Assembly (NCBI GenBank): GCA_023416655.1
Contig: JAEZHK010000148.1
Location: 1 to 47,185 of the forward strand
Source: Bacillota bacterium
GTDB taxonomy: Bacteria; Bacillota; Clostridia; Christensenellales; Aristaeellaceae
DNA: 47,185 bases
Reading direction: 5' to 3'
The translations under genes and the position numbers were made by a program. The notes under the pieces were generated by a model. The model did not search any database and was not told the DNA's origin. It saw only the letters and a list, made by a program, of their open reading frames with translations. Positions 7,769-17,164 of this stretch are shown here, one piece after another; the stretch's first letter is position 1; every line of letters starts with the position of its first letter.

Positions 7769-7797
7769 TTTACTTCCCGAAGCGCAGAGCGTATAGT
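7769..7797 (+). promoter_or_regulatory. Promoter abutting FH5
   Basis: TTTACT (7769-7774), 17-nt spacer, TATAGT (7792-7797). Initiation about 7 nt further would place the transcript start at the first base of FH5 hairpin 1 (7806). It would drive the membrane-protein/usp/LCP run with FH5 as the 5' leader. Confidence 0.55.
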
Positions 7798-7805
7798 AAA
7801 AAAGG

Positions 7806-7980
7806 GCAATGAAAAACCCCGAGGGTTTTTCATTGCGCAGGAAGAAGGGCTGCGTGCGCCTGAAATTCTCCGGAATTTCCGGGCGGCACACTGACAGAAG
7901 GAAATGTTTCATCAACCAGTGTATGCACTGGTTGATGAAACTGCGTTCCCGGCGCGCAGGTCGCCGGGAACGGTTGGAAG
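7806..7980 (+). repeat. FH element copy 5 (four-hairpin form)
   Basis: Hairpin 1 GCAATGAAAAACC/GGTTTTTCATTGC (7806-7836). Hairpin 2 GTGCGCC/GGCACAC with inner AAATTC/GGAATTT, changed on both sides relative to FH1. Hairpin 3 GTTTCATCAACCAGTG with CACTGGTTGATGAAAC, a perfect 16-bp stem. Hairpin 4 CGTTCCCGGCG/CGCCGGGAACG. It is downstream of cca and upstream of the 8033 gene, same polarity as both. Confidence 0.87.
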
Positions 7981-8032
7981 GCACGACGAGGATTGGCAAC
8001 AGTATGGGCCGGAACGGCCCTGGAGGTGCGGT

Positions 8033-8488
8033 GTGTACGGCGAAGCGGATCTTCTAAAAACCGAGTCCGCCAGAAAGCGGGCGCTCACCGTCGCCCTCGC
8101 CATCGGCGGGGCGGCGCTTTTGTTGGTTGTTCTGGGCATGGTGCTTCGGATCAAGGTTCTGGCGGTTGCCGCCGCGATTCTTGGCGGCTGCGCGGCGTAC
8201 AGCTGGAGCGCGCTCAAGGTCGCGCCCTGGAGCGCGTACCTGAAGTTCCTGCGGGAAATGAATGCGGGCCTGACGCGCGCGACCGAGGGAACGTTCGTGT
8301 CCCAGGCGGACGAGTCCCGCATGGTGGACGGCGTCCTTGTGCATGACGTGCTGCTGGGCGCCGGGCAGGACACGGATCTGCTGTTCTATTGGGACGATGA
8401 AAAACCACGGCCCGACTTTACGCCCGGCCAGCGGCTGAAGCTGACGTCGTTTGGCAAGTTCATCACGGCCTATGAGGTGATTGATTAG
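8033..8488 (+). CDS. Small membrane protein of unknown function
   Basis: 151 residues, not recognised. The GTG at 8033 has GGAGG 6 nt upstream and is preferred over the longer frame, which would run back through FH5. Two membrane segments at about residues 17-35 and 40-57 are followed by a soluble C-terminal domain of ~95 residues containing GTFVSQADESRMVDGVLVHD and FTPGQRLKLTSFGKFITAYEV, which has a beta-rich, OB-like look. The stop is 31 nt before the usp-like gene, so the two are probably co-transcribed. Confidence 0.75.
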   Translation: MYGEADLLKTESARKRALTVALAIGGAALLLVVLGMVLRIKVLAVAAAILGGCAAYSWSALKVAPWSAYLKFLREMNAGLTRATEGTFVSQADESRMVDGVLVHDVLLGAGQDTDLLFYWDDEKPRPDFTPGQRLKLTSFGKFITAYEVID

Positions 8489-8519
8489 GGTCGACGGGCG
8501 CGTAAGGAGGCAGGGCGAA

Positions 8520-8894
8520 ATGCAGGTGCTGGTCTGCGTGACCGTACAAAAATCCTGCGAGCAGCTGATCGAATACGGCGCTGAGGTCGCGCGGGAGAAG
8601 GGGCTGGGCCTTTCCGTACTGCACGTGGCGGGGCTCACCGGGAATTTTCTTGGCAACCCGGCGGAGGGCGAGGCGCTGGAGACGCTCTACAAGATCTCCT
8701 CGGCCCACGGCGCGGAGATGGCGGTGCGCCGCGCCTCGGACGTGGCGGGCGAGATCGCGGCGTATGCCCGCGCCATCGGCGCGACCGAGATCGTCATGGG
8801 CCAGTCCAAGTCCGGCGGGCGGGACATCCCCGGCCAACTGCGCGCGCTCCTCGGCGACGTGGAAGTGCGCGTACTCTACGCGCAGACAGTCTAG
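8520..8894 (+). CDS. Universal stress protein (UspA-like) domain protein
   Basis: 124 residues. The pattern QVLVCVTVQKSCEQLIEYGA, a helix, LSVLHVAG, a middle variable part, then AIGATEIVMGQSKSGG and a final VRVLY strand is that of the USP/KdpD-type Rossmann-like fold. The usual ATP-binding G-2x-G-9x-G-(S/T) signature is only partial (GQSKSGGRDI). AAGGAGG is 9 nt before the ATG. Located between a membrane protein and an LCP-family gene. Its stress or signal is unknown. Confidence 0.82.
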   Translation: MQVLVCVTVQKSCEQLIEYGAEVAREKGLGLSVLHVAGLTGNFLGNPAEGEALETLYKISSAHGAEMAVRRASDVAGEIAAYARAIGATEIVMGQSKSGGRDIPGQLRALLGDVEVRVLYAQTV

Positions 8895-9005
8895 ATTTCA
8901 AGTCAATCCTGATTATAACAGCGTGATATCTTTTTATTTGCGAAACAATCGCCGTCACCGGCTCGTCTGAATTGTACCAGACATTAAATGCAGAGGTGAC
9001 AACCC

Positions 9006-10163
9006 ATGAAAAAAGGACGGGCGCCGCGCGCCCTCACCATCGTCCTCTCGATCGCGCTGGCGCTGGCCATTTGCCTGGGCGCCGCGGCGGCGATCGCGCC
9101 GGGGAACCCGATGAACGGCTTTGCCGCGCTGAGTACGAAACCAACCGCGACCGAAACGCCCCTCCCCGAAGCGGTTCTGGGCGCCGTGGCCACACTTTCG
9201 CCGGATGACGAGGTGATCGACGAGGCGGCCGACGACGAGGTGATCACGGGCGACGAGTCCGACGCCATCGTCGAAAACCCGACCGAAGAGGAGCAGTTCC
9301 TCTCGGACCTCATGAACGAGCTGGACGTGAACGACGCCAACGCGCTGGAAAAGGTCAACGGGATGACCCACATCCTGCTGGTCGGCATCGACGCGCGCCC
9401 CGGCCAGAAGACAGGCCGCAGCGACACGATGATGCTGCTCACCATTGACCCGGATCACGGCAAGCTCAAGCTCACCAGCTTCATGCGCGATCTGTACGTG
9501 GAGATACCCGGCAGAAAGAACAACCGCCTGAACGCCGCCTACGTGTTCGGCGGGCCGGATCTTCTGATCAAGACGCTCAAGAAAAACTTCGGCGTCAAGA
9601 TCGACTACTACGCGGCGGTCAACTTCTCGCTCTTGGCGGACCTGATCGATCAGATCGGCGGGCTCGAGGTCAACATCGAGAACAAGACGCAGATGAAGTA
9701 CATCAACCTGGTCATCAAGGAAGACAACGTGGTCTTGAAGAAGGCCTTCCCCAAAAAGGGCATCAAGACCAACGACAACCTTTTGACCAAGACCGGCGTG
9801 CAGCTTTTGAACGGCCGTCAGGCGCAGGCCTACGCCCGGTACCGCAAGGGCTCCAGCGATTTCGCGCGCACCGAGCGCCAGCGGGAGGTCATCCTGAAGG
9901 CGATGGAGAACGTCAAGGCGATGTCCATGATGAACCTGGGCAAGCTTGCGCTGGACAACCTGGACAAGGTGGACACCAACCTGACGGTCGCGGACATTCT
10001 GCGCCTTGCCCCGGCGGCGTTCCAGCTGAAGGACTCGAATGTCGAGCAGCTTCGCATCCCCGTGGACAATGGCTACACGTCCAAGACCATCTCCGGCATG
10101 GCGGTGCTGGTGCCCAACCGCTCCAAGAACGTGTCGGCGATCACCAAGTTCCTGCTGAAGTAA
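9006..10163 (+). CDS. LytR-CpsA-Psr (LCP) family cell-wall glycopolymer transferase
   Basis: 385 residues with a membrane anchor at about 9-32, an acidic Thr/Asp/Glu-rich stalk at ~40-105 and the LCP domain from about 118. Family signatures are visible: ILLVGIDARPGQKTGRSDTM, the RDLYVEIP arginine-aspartate strand, RLNAAYVFGG, and the ARYRKGSSDFARTERQRE segment with the conserved arginines that bind polyprenyl pyrophosphate. LCP enzymes attach wall teichoic acid-like or capsular polymers to peptidoglycan outside the membrane. A strong terminator follows directly. Confidence 0.92.
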   Translation: MKKGRAPRALTIVLSIALALAICLGAAAAIAPGNPMNGFAALSTKPTATETPLPEAVLGAVATLSPDDEVIDEAADDEVITGDESDAIVENPTEEEQFLSDLMNELDVNDANALEKVNGMTHILLVGIDARPGQKTGRSDTMMLLTIDPDHGKLKLTSFMRDLYVEIPGRKNNRLNAAYVFGGPDLLIKTLKKNFGVKIDYYAAVNFSLLADLIDQIGGLEVNIENKTQMKYINLVIKEDNVVLKKAFPKKGIKTNDNLLTKTGVQLLNGRQAQAYARYRKGSSDFARTERQREVILKAMENVKAMSMMNLGKLALDNLDKVDTNLTVADILRLAPAAFQLKDSNVEQLRIPVDNGYTSKTISGMAVLVPNRSKNVSAITKFLLK

Positions 10164-10175
10164 ACACCATAAGTG

Positions 10176-10213
10176 ACGCCGGGAATCCAAGCGCGGATTC
10201 CCGGCGTTTTTTA
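10176..10213. terminator. Strong bidirectional terminator
   Basis: Perfect stem ACGCCGGGAATCC/GGATTCCCGGCGT with a 6-nt loop, followed by TTTTTT on the plus strand. It ends the LCP gene and overlaps the stop codon of the minus-strand CCG-domain gene. Confidence 0.9.
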
Positions 10214-10864
10214 GTGCGCGGAGATGTATTCGTCCAGTTGTTCGTGCCAGCGCCCGGTGTCCATGTCTCCGGGGTCGGTCGGTTCGCCGTAGAAGAGGTC
10301 GATCAGGTGCCGGGGCGAGCGGCCGCCGACGGCCATGGACTTGACGCACGAGACGCAGTACACGCAGACATCCCGGCAGGGCATGGAATCCGCGCGGCGC
10401 TTCATCAGCCGGTGGACCTCATGGAGCGGCAGCTTGCCGTAGAAGTCGTCCCCGCAGCAGGCGGAGCGCGCGCCGCTCTGCGCGGGCTCCACGGCCCCGA
10501 TGTTCATCTTTTTGAGGAGGCCCCGCACCGCGTTATGTATGGCGGGCCGCTCCCGCACGGGGCAGGCGTCGTGCAGCGCCAGTTTGAGGCCGTCATAGTC
10601 CGGCAACGGGAGGCCGTCCAAACCGTCCAGCACCTCCCACAGGGAGACCGTCGAGATGCCCTCGTAGAGGCTTCGGAAGCGGCGGTCGCAGCCGGGGCAA
10701 ACGTTGATGATCACCGAGCCTGCCGGGAGCGCCGGGTCGTGGTGGCAGCAGGTTTCGTGAGGCAGCACGGGGCCAAAGCGCTCATTCAGAAGCGCCAGCG
10801 TCCGGTCGGCCAGGCGCGGTTTGTACAGCCTCAGCGCGCAGCCGGGGTTGAAGTAGTTGGCCAT
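10211..10864 (-). CDS. Cysteine-rich CCG-domain (Fe-S)-binding protein, HdrB/GlpC-like
   Basis: 217 residues. Two cysteine-rich modules related to the CCG domain of heterodisulfide reductase subunit B: N-terminal PGCALRLY, ETCCHHD and NVCPGCDRRF, then HDACPVRER, SACCGDDFYGK and CVYCVSCVKSM. Such proteins bind Fe-S clusters and take part in electron transfer or disulfide chemistry. The ATG at 10864 has AAGGAGAAGG upstream and overlaps the end of the ada-like gene by 34 bp, so the two are co-transcribed. Why it is coupled to an alkylation-repair gene is unclear. It stands alone, without HdrA or HdrC partners in view. Confidence 0.82.
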   Translation of the reverse strand: MANYFNPGCALRLYKPRLADRTLALLNERFGPVLPHETCCHHDPALPAGSVIINVCPGCDRRFRSLYEGISTVSLWEVLDGLDGLPLPDYDGLKLALHDACPVRERPAIHNAVRGLLKKMNIGAVEPAQSGARSACCGDDFYGKLPLHEVHRLMKRRADSMPCRDVCVYCVSCVKSMAVGGRSPRHLIDLFYGEPTDPGDMDTGRWHEQLDEYISAH

Positions 10865-12027
10865 TCGTCCTTCTCCTTTTCAAGGCTTTCCGCGGGGCTA
10901 CAGACCGTGCGCTCCAGCTTTAGAAGCTGCCTCTTTCGGTCCAGCCCGCCCGCGTAGCCGCGTAAAGCCCCGTCCGAGCCCACCACGCGGTGGCAGGGGA
11001 TCAAGACCAGCACCGGGTTCTCGCGGCAGGCGGCGCCCACCGCGCGGCTGGCCTTCGGCATTCCGATGGACTCCGCGATCTGGGCGTAGGTGCGGGTCTC
11101 GCCGTAAGGGATGCCCATCAGCGTAGCCCACACGCGCTTCTGGAAGGGTGTGCCCTGCGGGTTGACCGGCAGATCGAACCGCTTCCGCCCGCCGGAGAAG
11201 TATTCTTCCAGCTGCTTTTTCAGCTCAGAAAGCGTCGAGCCTTCGCGGGCATCCGTCACGCAAGCGTCGCGGGTATCCCGCGCGGTAACTTCACGGCCAT
11301 CCATCGCGCAAGCGTCGCCGTTGTCCTGGGCGGTATCTTTGCAGCTGTCCGCTGTGCCATCGCGGGCGTCCTGCGCGCGCCCGAATCGTAGGGACAGGAT
11401 GGCCCCGCCCTCCTCCCGCACCGTCACCGGGCCGAGGGCCGTTTCAAAGGTAGAGATCGTCTCAAGATCGGATTTCGGCAAAGAAAGCTCCCCTTTGCGG
11501 AACGCGCGCGGCGAGGCCCCGGCGCGCTTTTTGAAGAAGTCCGCGAAGGCCGAGGGGCTTTCAAACCCCAGCGACTGCGCGATGTCGAGCGACGAACGGC
11601 TGGTTTCGCGCAGCGCCCTGGCGGCCTCGTCCAGCCGGAGCCGGTTCAGGTATTCCGCCGGGGATACGCCCTCCCGCGCCCGGAAGACCTGATCCAGCCG
11701 GTGCCGCGTCAGCCCGAGCCGCGAAAGCGCCTCCGATGCCTGCTTCTTGTCCGCGAGGTTCTCCCGGATCGCCGCCTTCGCCCGCTCCGTCACCTCTTGG
11801 TCGGGCAGGTAAACAATCAGGTCCGGGCGGCAGCGCTTGCAGGGCCTAAAGCCCGCCGAAACCGCGTCCTCCGCCCGGTCAAAGAACCGCACATTCTCCG
11901 GGGAGGGCTTTCTGGACCGGCAGGAGGGCCTGCAGAAGATGCCGGTGGACCGAACAGCGTAGAAAAACGCGCCGTCGGCCTCCGCATCCGCCCGGACGAC
12001 CGCATCCCACTTCTCATGCTCCGTCAT
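10831..12027 (-). CDS. ada: Ada-type bifunctional alkylation-repair protein and AraC regulator
   Basis: 398 residues with the full three-part Ada layout. The N-terminal zinc/phosphotriester-repair domain has C32, C36, C63 and C66. The AraC-type HTH is at about 75-180. The O6-methylguanine-DNA methyltransferase domain has its active-site cysteine in IPCHRV at C345. By family it transfers methyl groups from DNA to its own cysteines and activates repair genes. Between the HTH and the MGMT core is a Cys/Asp/Ala-rich insertion made of imperfect repeats around DACVTDARE and DACAMDGRE. The start ATG 12027 is chosen because the upstream ATG lies within the -10 box. Confidence 0.92.
   Translation of the reverse strand: MTEHEKWDAVVRADAEADGAFFYAVRSTGIFCRPSCRSRKPSPENVRFFDRAEDAVSAGFRPCKRCRPDLIVYLPDQEVTERAKAAIRENLADKKQASEALSRLGLTRHRLDQVFRAREGVSPAEYLNRLRLDEAARALRETSRSSLDIAQSLGFESPSAFADFFKKRAGASPRAFRKGELSLPKSDLETISTFETALGPVTVREEGGAILSLRFGRAQDARDGTADSCKDTAQDNGDACAMDGREVTARDTRDACVTDAREGSTLSELKKQLEEYFSGGRKRFDLPVNPQGTPFQKRVWATLMGIPYGETRTYAQIAESIGMPKASRAVGAACRENPVLVLIPCHRVVGSDGALRGYAGGLDRKRQLLKLERTVCSPAESLEKEKDEWPTTSTPAAR
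11240..11395. repeat. Imperfect short tandem repeats inside ada
   Basis: Two to three degenerate units of about 45-50 bp sharing GCGCAAGCGTCGC/CACGCAAGCGTCGC and a following GGCGGTA or GCGGTAA block. They encode the repeated Asp-Ala-Cys segments inserted before the MGMT core. Confidence 0.55.
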
Positions 12028-12073
12028 GCCCGCGCCCCCTTTCCCCGTCCTTTGGATACGTTGGAATGGTTTC

Positions 12074-12079
12074 ATTATA
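12074..12079 (-). promoter_or_regulatory. -10 box upstream of ada
   Basis: TATAAT on the minus strand, 47 nt upstream of the chosen ATG. The -35 is weak, as expected for a promoter needing an activator such as Ada itself. The rest of 12080-12262 is AT-rich and shows no gene or motif I recognise. Confidence 0.5.
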
Positions 12080-12262
12080 CCGGACGCGGCGTGAGAATTC
12101 TATCCGCATTTGTACATCCAATTTCTCATGTCATATAAAAACAGGGCTGTCGCCACAGAAGAATCTCTATGGAACAATCCCTCGCAAGTCGACCGCTATG
12201 TTAGATCTGAAACGTGAGTTGCCTTTGAACTGATAACCTTAGCGCTGAAGTATATTTAACCC

Positions 12263-12325
12263 TTGTGTGGGGTCAAGGGGGGTCACCCCCCTTGCGGGTG
12301 GCCGGAGGGCAGCGCCCTCCGGCGT
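12263..12325 (-). repeat. TH element copy 2
   Basis: Downstream of the capA-like gene, minus polarity: stem CCGGAGGGC/GCCCTCCGG, CCCGC linker, then a CAAGGGGGGT/CCCCCCTTG stem, ending in CCCCACACAAGG. No T-tract. Confidence 0.8.
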
Positions 12326-12346
12326 TGCTTGGACGCCGCCCCTGCG

Positions 12347-13800
12347 TTACCCCGCCTCCTTCAACCTCTCCCTCGACGCGTCCAGGTCCACCGGTTGGCC
12401 GAAGCCCTTGGAGAGCTTTTCGATGCGGCCCAGTACTCGCTCGGCGGCGCTGCCGGTGAGGGGCGCGGGCTGGTAGTCGTTCCGGTCCTTCTTGCCGGAG
12501 ACCGTGCAGGGGATGACCAGCGTCTCCGCCGCAACCGGCCCGTCCGCGCCGACCTCAAAGGTCTGCTGGAAGATGAAGGTATCCTTGTCGTCCGGGTTCA
12601 TGTTCCCGCCGAAGCAGAAGTTTCCGAGGCTGTAGACGATGGTCGCGCCCCGGTACGTTTCGATGCCGCCCACCACGTGCGGGTGATGGCCCAGCACCAG
12701 GCTTGCCCCGGCGCGGACGGCCGCGCGGGCGTAATCCCGCTGCACCTTGAGTGCCCGGCCTTCGCCCTCCTCGCCGCCGTGGATGGAGGCGACGACCAGG
12801 TCGCACTGCGCTTTGAGCACCTTGATCTGCTTTTCCATGGTGCTAATGGAGCCATACCATACGCCAAATCCGCAGAGCCCAACCTTGACGCCCTTGATGT
12901 CGAGGATTTCGGTCTTGCCCCAGCCGAAGCGCGCGACGCCCGCCTTTTTGAGCACTTCCGCGGTTTCCGTGAGGCCTGCGCTTAAATAGTCCTTCGCGTG
13001 GTTGTTGGCCAGGTTCGCCGCCTCGACGCTGCCCTCGGTCAAAATCTCCACATATTCCGGATCGCCCCTGAAGGCGAATTCCTTCTCCCGGTACTTCTTC
13101 GCCTTGGTCAGCGGGCCTTCCAGATTGACGATCGTCAAATCATCCCCGGCGAAGATGTCCCGGACGTTTTGAAGGAAGTAGGCCGGGCCGTTTTTTTTGT
13201 AGGCGCTGGCAAAGGCGGCGTAGCTGCGGCCGGAGGCGTCGCCGCCAAGCGTGCAGTCCCCGGCGGCAGAGATGGTGAAACGAACCGGTTCGGACGCCGG
13301 GGAAGGGGAGAGGGCGGCGGAGGGCAGCGGGGGCGCGGGGGTCTCCGCAATGGACGCCTCCGGCGCGGGGGATCCATCCGCCCGGAACCCATCGGACGTT
13401 TCGTCCGGCAGATCGGCGTTCATCCCGTCCGGCGATCCGGTATCATCCTCGGAAAATTCGTCCGCAAAGCCGTCAGACAGCGCGTCTGGCGATCCTGCGT
13501 CAGGCTCATTGGCGGCGGGTTCGTTCGCGGCTACGGCGGAAAGCCCGTCGGTTGTTTCGTCGGGAAGACCCGGCGCGCCGGTTGAAGCGTTCCCGTCGGA
13601 GCCGGGCGATTCAGACGCGGTCAGCCGCGCAGCGTCCGCCATGGCGGGCAGGTCCGCGTTCGGGCGCAGCACGCCGGGAAGCAATAAAAGGACTGCCGCG
13701 GCCAGGAAAACCGCGGCAATTAAGGGGAGGAGGCGGACAAGCCGGGCCCGATTGCGGGCCTTGCGCCGGGCGGCGCGGCTCTCCGGCTTCAGTTCGTTCA

Positions 13801-13801
<1 letters not shown>
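12347..13801 (-). CDS. CapA family protein (poly-gamma-glutamate/capsule-type metallophosphatase fold)
   Basis: 484 residues: basic N-terminus, membrane anchor at about 20-45, an acidic low-complexity stalk to about 170 with repeated LPDET and SPD units, then the CapA domain. Domain signatures are FTISAAGDCTLG, IVNLEGPLT, ANLANNHAKDY, VVASIHGGEE, GASLVLGHHPHVVGG and GATIVYSLGNFCFGG. The family is related to metallophosphoesterases; some members act in poly-gamma-glutamate synthesis, but the substrate here is unknown. The GTG at 13801 shares its G with the methyltransferase stop (TAGTG), indicating translational coupling. TH2 follows. Confidence 0.87.
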
Positions 13802-14970
<1,169 letters not shown>

Positions 14971-15002
14971 ACGGGACCCCTTTCAAATACGCTTGCGGAT
15001 TT

Positions 15003-16241
15003 TCATTGCTCCATGAGAAGCGATCTACATTCTAAATAGTACCGTTTATCCCGCGCCTCGCCCATCGAGAAGCTCTTCAGCGGCAGCGGGCCGCCGGCGC
15101 GGACGCCGGGGAAGAGGGTATACTTGTCGATGGCGGTGAGCCTCACGCCCGCCGCGCCCTTTAAGCCGAGCAGTACCAGCGCGTCCGCGCCGTGGATGTA
15201 GTCCACCGACGCGTCCGGGTGGTGCGCCAGCCACTCGTCGAGGAAAGGCTGCAGGATCGCCACCGGCGGGATGTCGGGCGCGTTGACAAGGCGGACCGGC
15301 GCGTCCAGCAGATACAGCTGGGCGCTTTCCTCGTCGCAGGCGGCCACGTTCACGCCGCGGCCGCGGCACCACATGATGAAGTCCAGCGACAGGTCCGCGC
15401 TTTTCACGCCGAACACCGCCCGATGGATCGGCTGGAATACAAGCGACGGGTCGAACAGGTTTCCGATCTCGACGAGCGCGTACCGGGCCGGGTGTTTTTC
15501 CGCCTCGGCGGGCGTCAGCCGCTGCTTGTTGGCCTCCCACGAGGCCTTGGCTGTGGCCAGCGAATGGTTGCCGTCGCCCACGGCGTACAGAAGGCCAGCG
15601 CACTTTTCATAAAGCCCCGAGAGCGCCGTTTCCACGGCATTAAGCGCCGCACCCTCCACCGCCCAGCCGTCGATGTGGCCGCCGCCGAGCATCAGGTCGA
15701 AGCCGTAGAGCGGCCTCAAGGTTTCCCGCACCGCGTACAGGGGTTCTAGAAGCGTCATGTCCGGGTCGTCCACGAGCAATAATACGTGTGGCGTCTCCAG
15801 CGGCGCGCCCAGCCGGATCTTCATCCGGGGCGGGATGCGCTCCGGGATGGTCTTCTCGGTGGGCCGGATCAGCGCTTTCGAGCCGGGGGAATAATCGTAC
15901 TGTTCCAAATCGACCGCCGCCACGAGGCCGAGGCGCATGCCGGTGGACACCTGCCGCGCCACCAGCACGAAGCCGTCCGTCGCCGGAGCCAGCGCACCGT
16001 CCAGCGCCTGCCGCATCGCCTGATGGATGGTGGGGATGCGCTCGTCACCCCGGTTCAGCCAGGCCTCCGGATAGATCATATTGAGGGTGGACGGCGCGTC
16101 GCCCGCCTCCCGCTCGACCTCGGCCCAGTATTCGGGCTGTGAGGTGAACTGGTCGCAGGCGATGACCGCCCATTTTGTCAGGTCGACGCCCGAAGGCAGC
16201 AGGATTCCGCCCGTTTTGAGCGCGTACTTTGTAAAATCCAT
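15003..16241 (-). CDS. DUF1015 family protein
   Basis: 412 residues. The family hallmark GDGNHSLATAK is near residue 225, with ALVEIGNLFDPSLVFQPIHR and GADALVLLGL further on. Of two adjacent ATGs, the one at 16241 is 6 nt from AGGAGG and is preferred over 16244. DUF1015 proteins are found near serine-pathway or SerB-like genes in some bacteria, but no activity is established and the neighbours here give no clue. It heads the minus-strand run DUF1015, methyltransferase, CapA-like. Confidence 0.88.
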   Translation of the reverse strand: MDFTKYALKTGGILLPSGVDLTKWAVIACDQFTSQPEYWAEVEREAGDAPSTLNMIYPEAWLNRGDERIPTIHQAMRQALDGALAPATDGFVLVARQVSTGMRLGLVAAVDLEQYDYSPGSKALIRPTEKTIPERIPPRMKIRLGAPLETPHVLLLVDDPDMTLLEPLYAVRETLRPLYGFDLMLGGGHIDGWAVEGAALNAVETALSGLYEKCAGLLYAVGDGNHSLATAKASWEANKQRLTPAEAEKHPARYALVEIGNLFDPSLVFQPIHRAVFGVKSADLSLDFIMWCRGRGVNVAACDEESAQLYLLDAPVRLVNAPDIPPVAILQPFLDEWLAHHPDASVDYIHGADALVLLGLKGAAGVRLTAIDKYTLFPGVRAGGPLPLKSFSMGEARDKRYYLECRSLLMEQ

Positions 16242-16260
16242 CATCTGCCTCCTGGCCTTC

Positions 16261-16289
16261 TTGAGTATTCGCACCCTCTATTGTATCAT
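16261..16289 (+). promoter_or_regulatory. Promoter of the rluF-like gene
   Basis: TTGAGT (16261-16266), 17-nt spacer, TATCAT (16284-16289), 40 nt before the ATG. A minus-strand TACAAT overlaps it and may serve the divergent DUF1015 gene. Confidence 0.6.
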
Positions 16290-16329
16290 GAGTGTTACGG
16301 AATATCCAGAGAACTGGAGAAAAGTTTTC

Positions 16330-17091
16330 ATGAAAGTGCAAAATCTCCCAATGCGCATCAACCGGCTGCTCTCGGACAGCGGATACTGCTCGCGAAGGGA
16401 GGCGGACAGGCTGATTGAGGAGCGCCGTGTGACCATCGACGGCCGGGTGGCGGTACTCGGCGACCAGGTGCAGGAAGGCGCGAAGGTGGCCGTGGACGGG
16501 CGGGAAGTGCTGGGCGGCGCGCCCAAGGTGTACCTGGCGCTCCACAAGCCCGCGGGCATCGTGTGCACCACCGACCGCCGGGAACCCATGAACGTGATCG
16601 ACTACCTGAACTACCCGGAGCGCGTGTTCCCCATCGGGCGGCTGGACAGGGATTCCAGCGGGCTATTGCTTCTGACCAGCGATGGCGACATCGTCAACCG
16701 CATCCTGCGCGCCGCGGGCGGCCACGAAAAAGAGTACCGGGTGTCGCTGACTCAGCCGGTGACGGATGAATTCCTGCGCCGCATGGCCTCCGGCGTCGAG
16801 ATCCTGGGCCGCATGACCCTGCCCTGCAAGGTCTGGAAAACCGGGGACCGGTCGTTTGGCATCGTCCTGGTGCAGGGCATCAACCGCCAGATCCGAAGGA
16901 TGTGCGACGCGCTGGGCCAGCGCGTGCATACCCTCTCCCGCGTCCGCGTGATGAACATCACGCTGGAAGGCCTCGATCCCGGCCACTTCCGCAAGCTCTC
17001 GGGCGACGAAGTCGCGGAGCTTTTAATGCAGACGGAGAGGATGCCGGGAACGCCGGGGGCGCTGCCCCCGGGCCCCCGCCAAGGGGATTGA
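16330..17091 (+). CDS. rluF: Pseudouridine synthase, RluF/RsuA family
   Basis: 253 residues. An S4 RNA-binding domain (MRINRLLSDSGYCSRREADRL) is followed by the RsuA/RluB/RluF catalytic core with GRLDRDSSGLLLLTSDGD, where the aspartate after GRL is catalytic, and GINRQIRRMCDALG. The N-terminal match is closest to RluF, which modifies 23S rRNA near U2604; a target assignment is by similarity. The C-terminus is odd: the last ~16 residues (GTPGALPPGPRQGD) are encoded by the TH3 repeat, which supplies the stop codon. The start ATG 16330 has GGAG 10 nt upstream. Confidence 0.88.
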   Translation: MKVQNLPMRINRLLSDSGYCSRREADRLIEERRVTIDGRVAVLGDQVQEGAKVAVDGREVLGGAPKVYLALHKPAGIVCTTDRREPMNVIDYLNYPERVFPIGRLDRDSSGLLLLTSDGDIVNRILRAAGGHEKEYRVSLTQPVTDEFLRRMASGVEILGRMTLPCKVWKTGDRSFGIVLVQGINRQIRRMCDALGQRVHTLSRVRVMNITLEGLDPGHFRKLSGDEVAELLMQTERMPGTPGALPPGPRQGD

Positions 17092-17112
17092 ATCCCCTTG
17101 GAACCCCCACAA
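17049..17112 (+). repeat. TH element copy 3 (overlaps the rluF 3' end)
   Basis: Plus polarity. Stem CCGGGGGC/GCCCCCGG (17053-17071) and stem CCAAGGGGATT/AATCCCCTTGG (17079-17101), then CCCCCACAAAGG. The first stem and half of the second are translated as the C-terminus of the pseudouridine synthase. Confidence 0.82.
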
Positions 17113-17164
17113 AGGGGAAATAAGGGGAGGCGGCGGCGCATCTTTCGCATACGGAGGAGTTGCC

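Noticed and set aside
12080..12262. A hidden gene or small RNA in the AT-rich stretch between ada and the capA-like gene
   Set aside because: No open frame with RBS, no terminator and no stable hairpin was seen.
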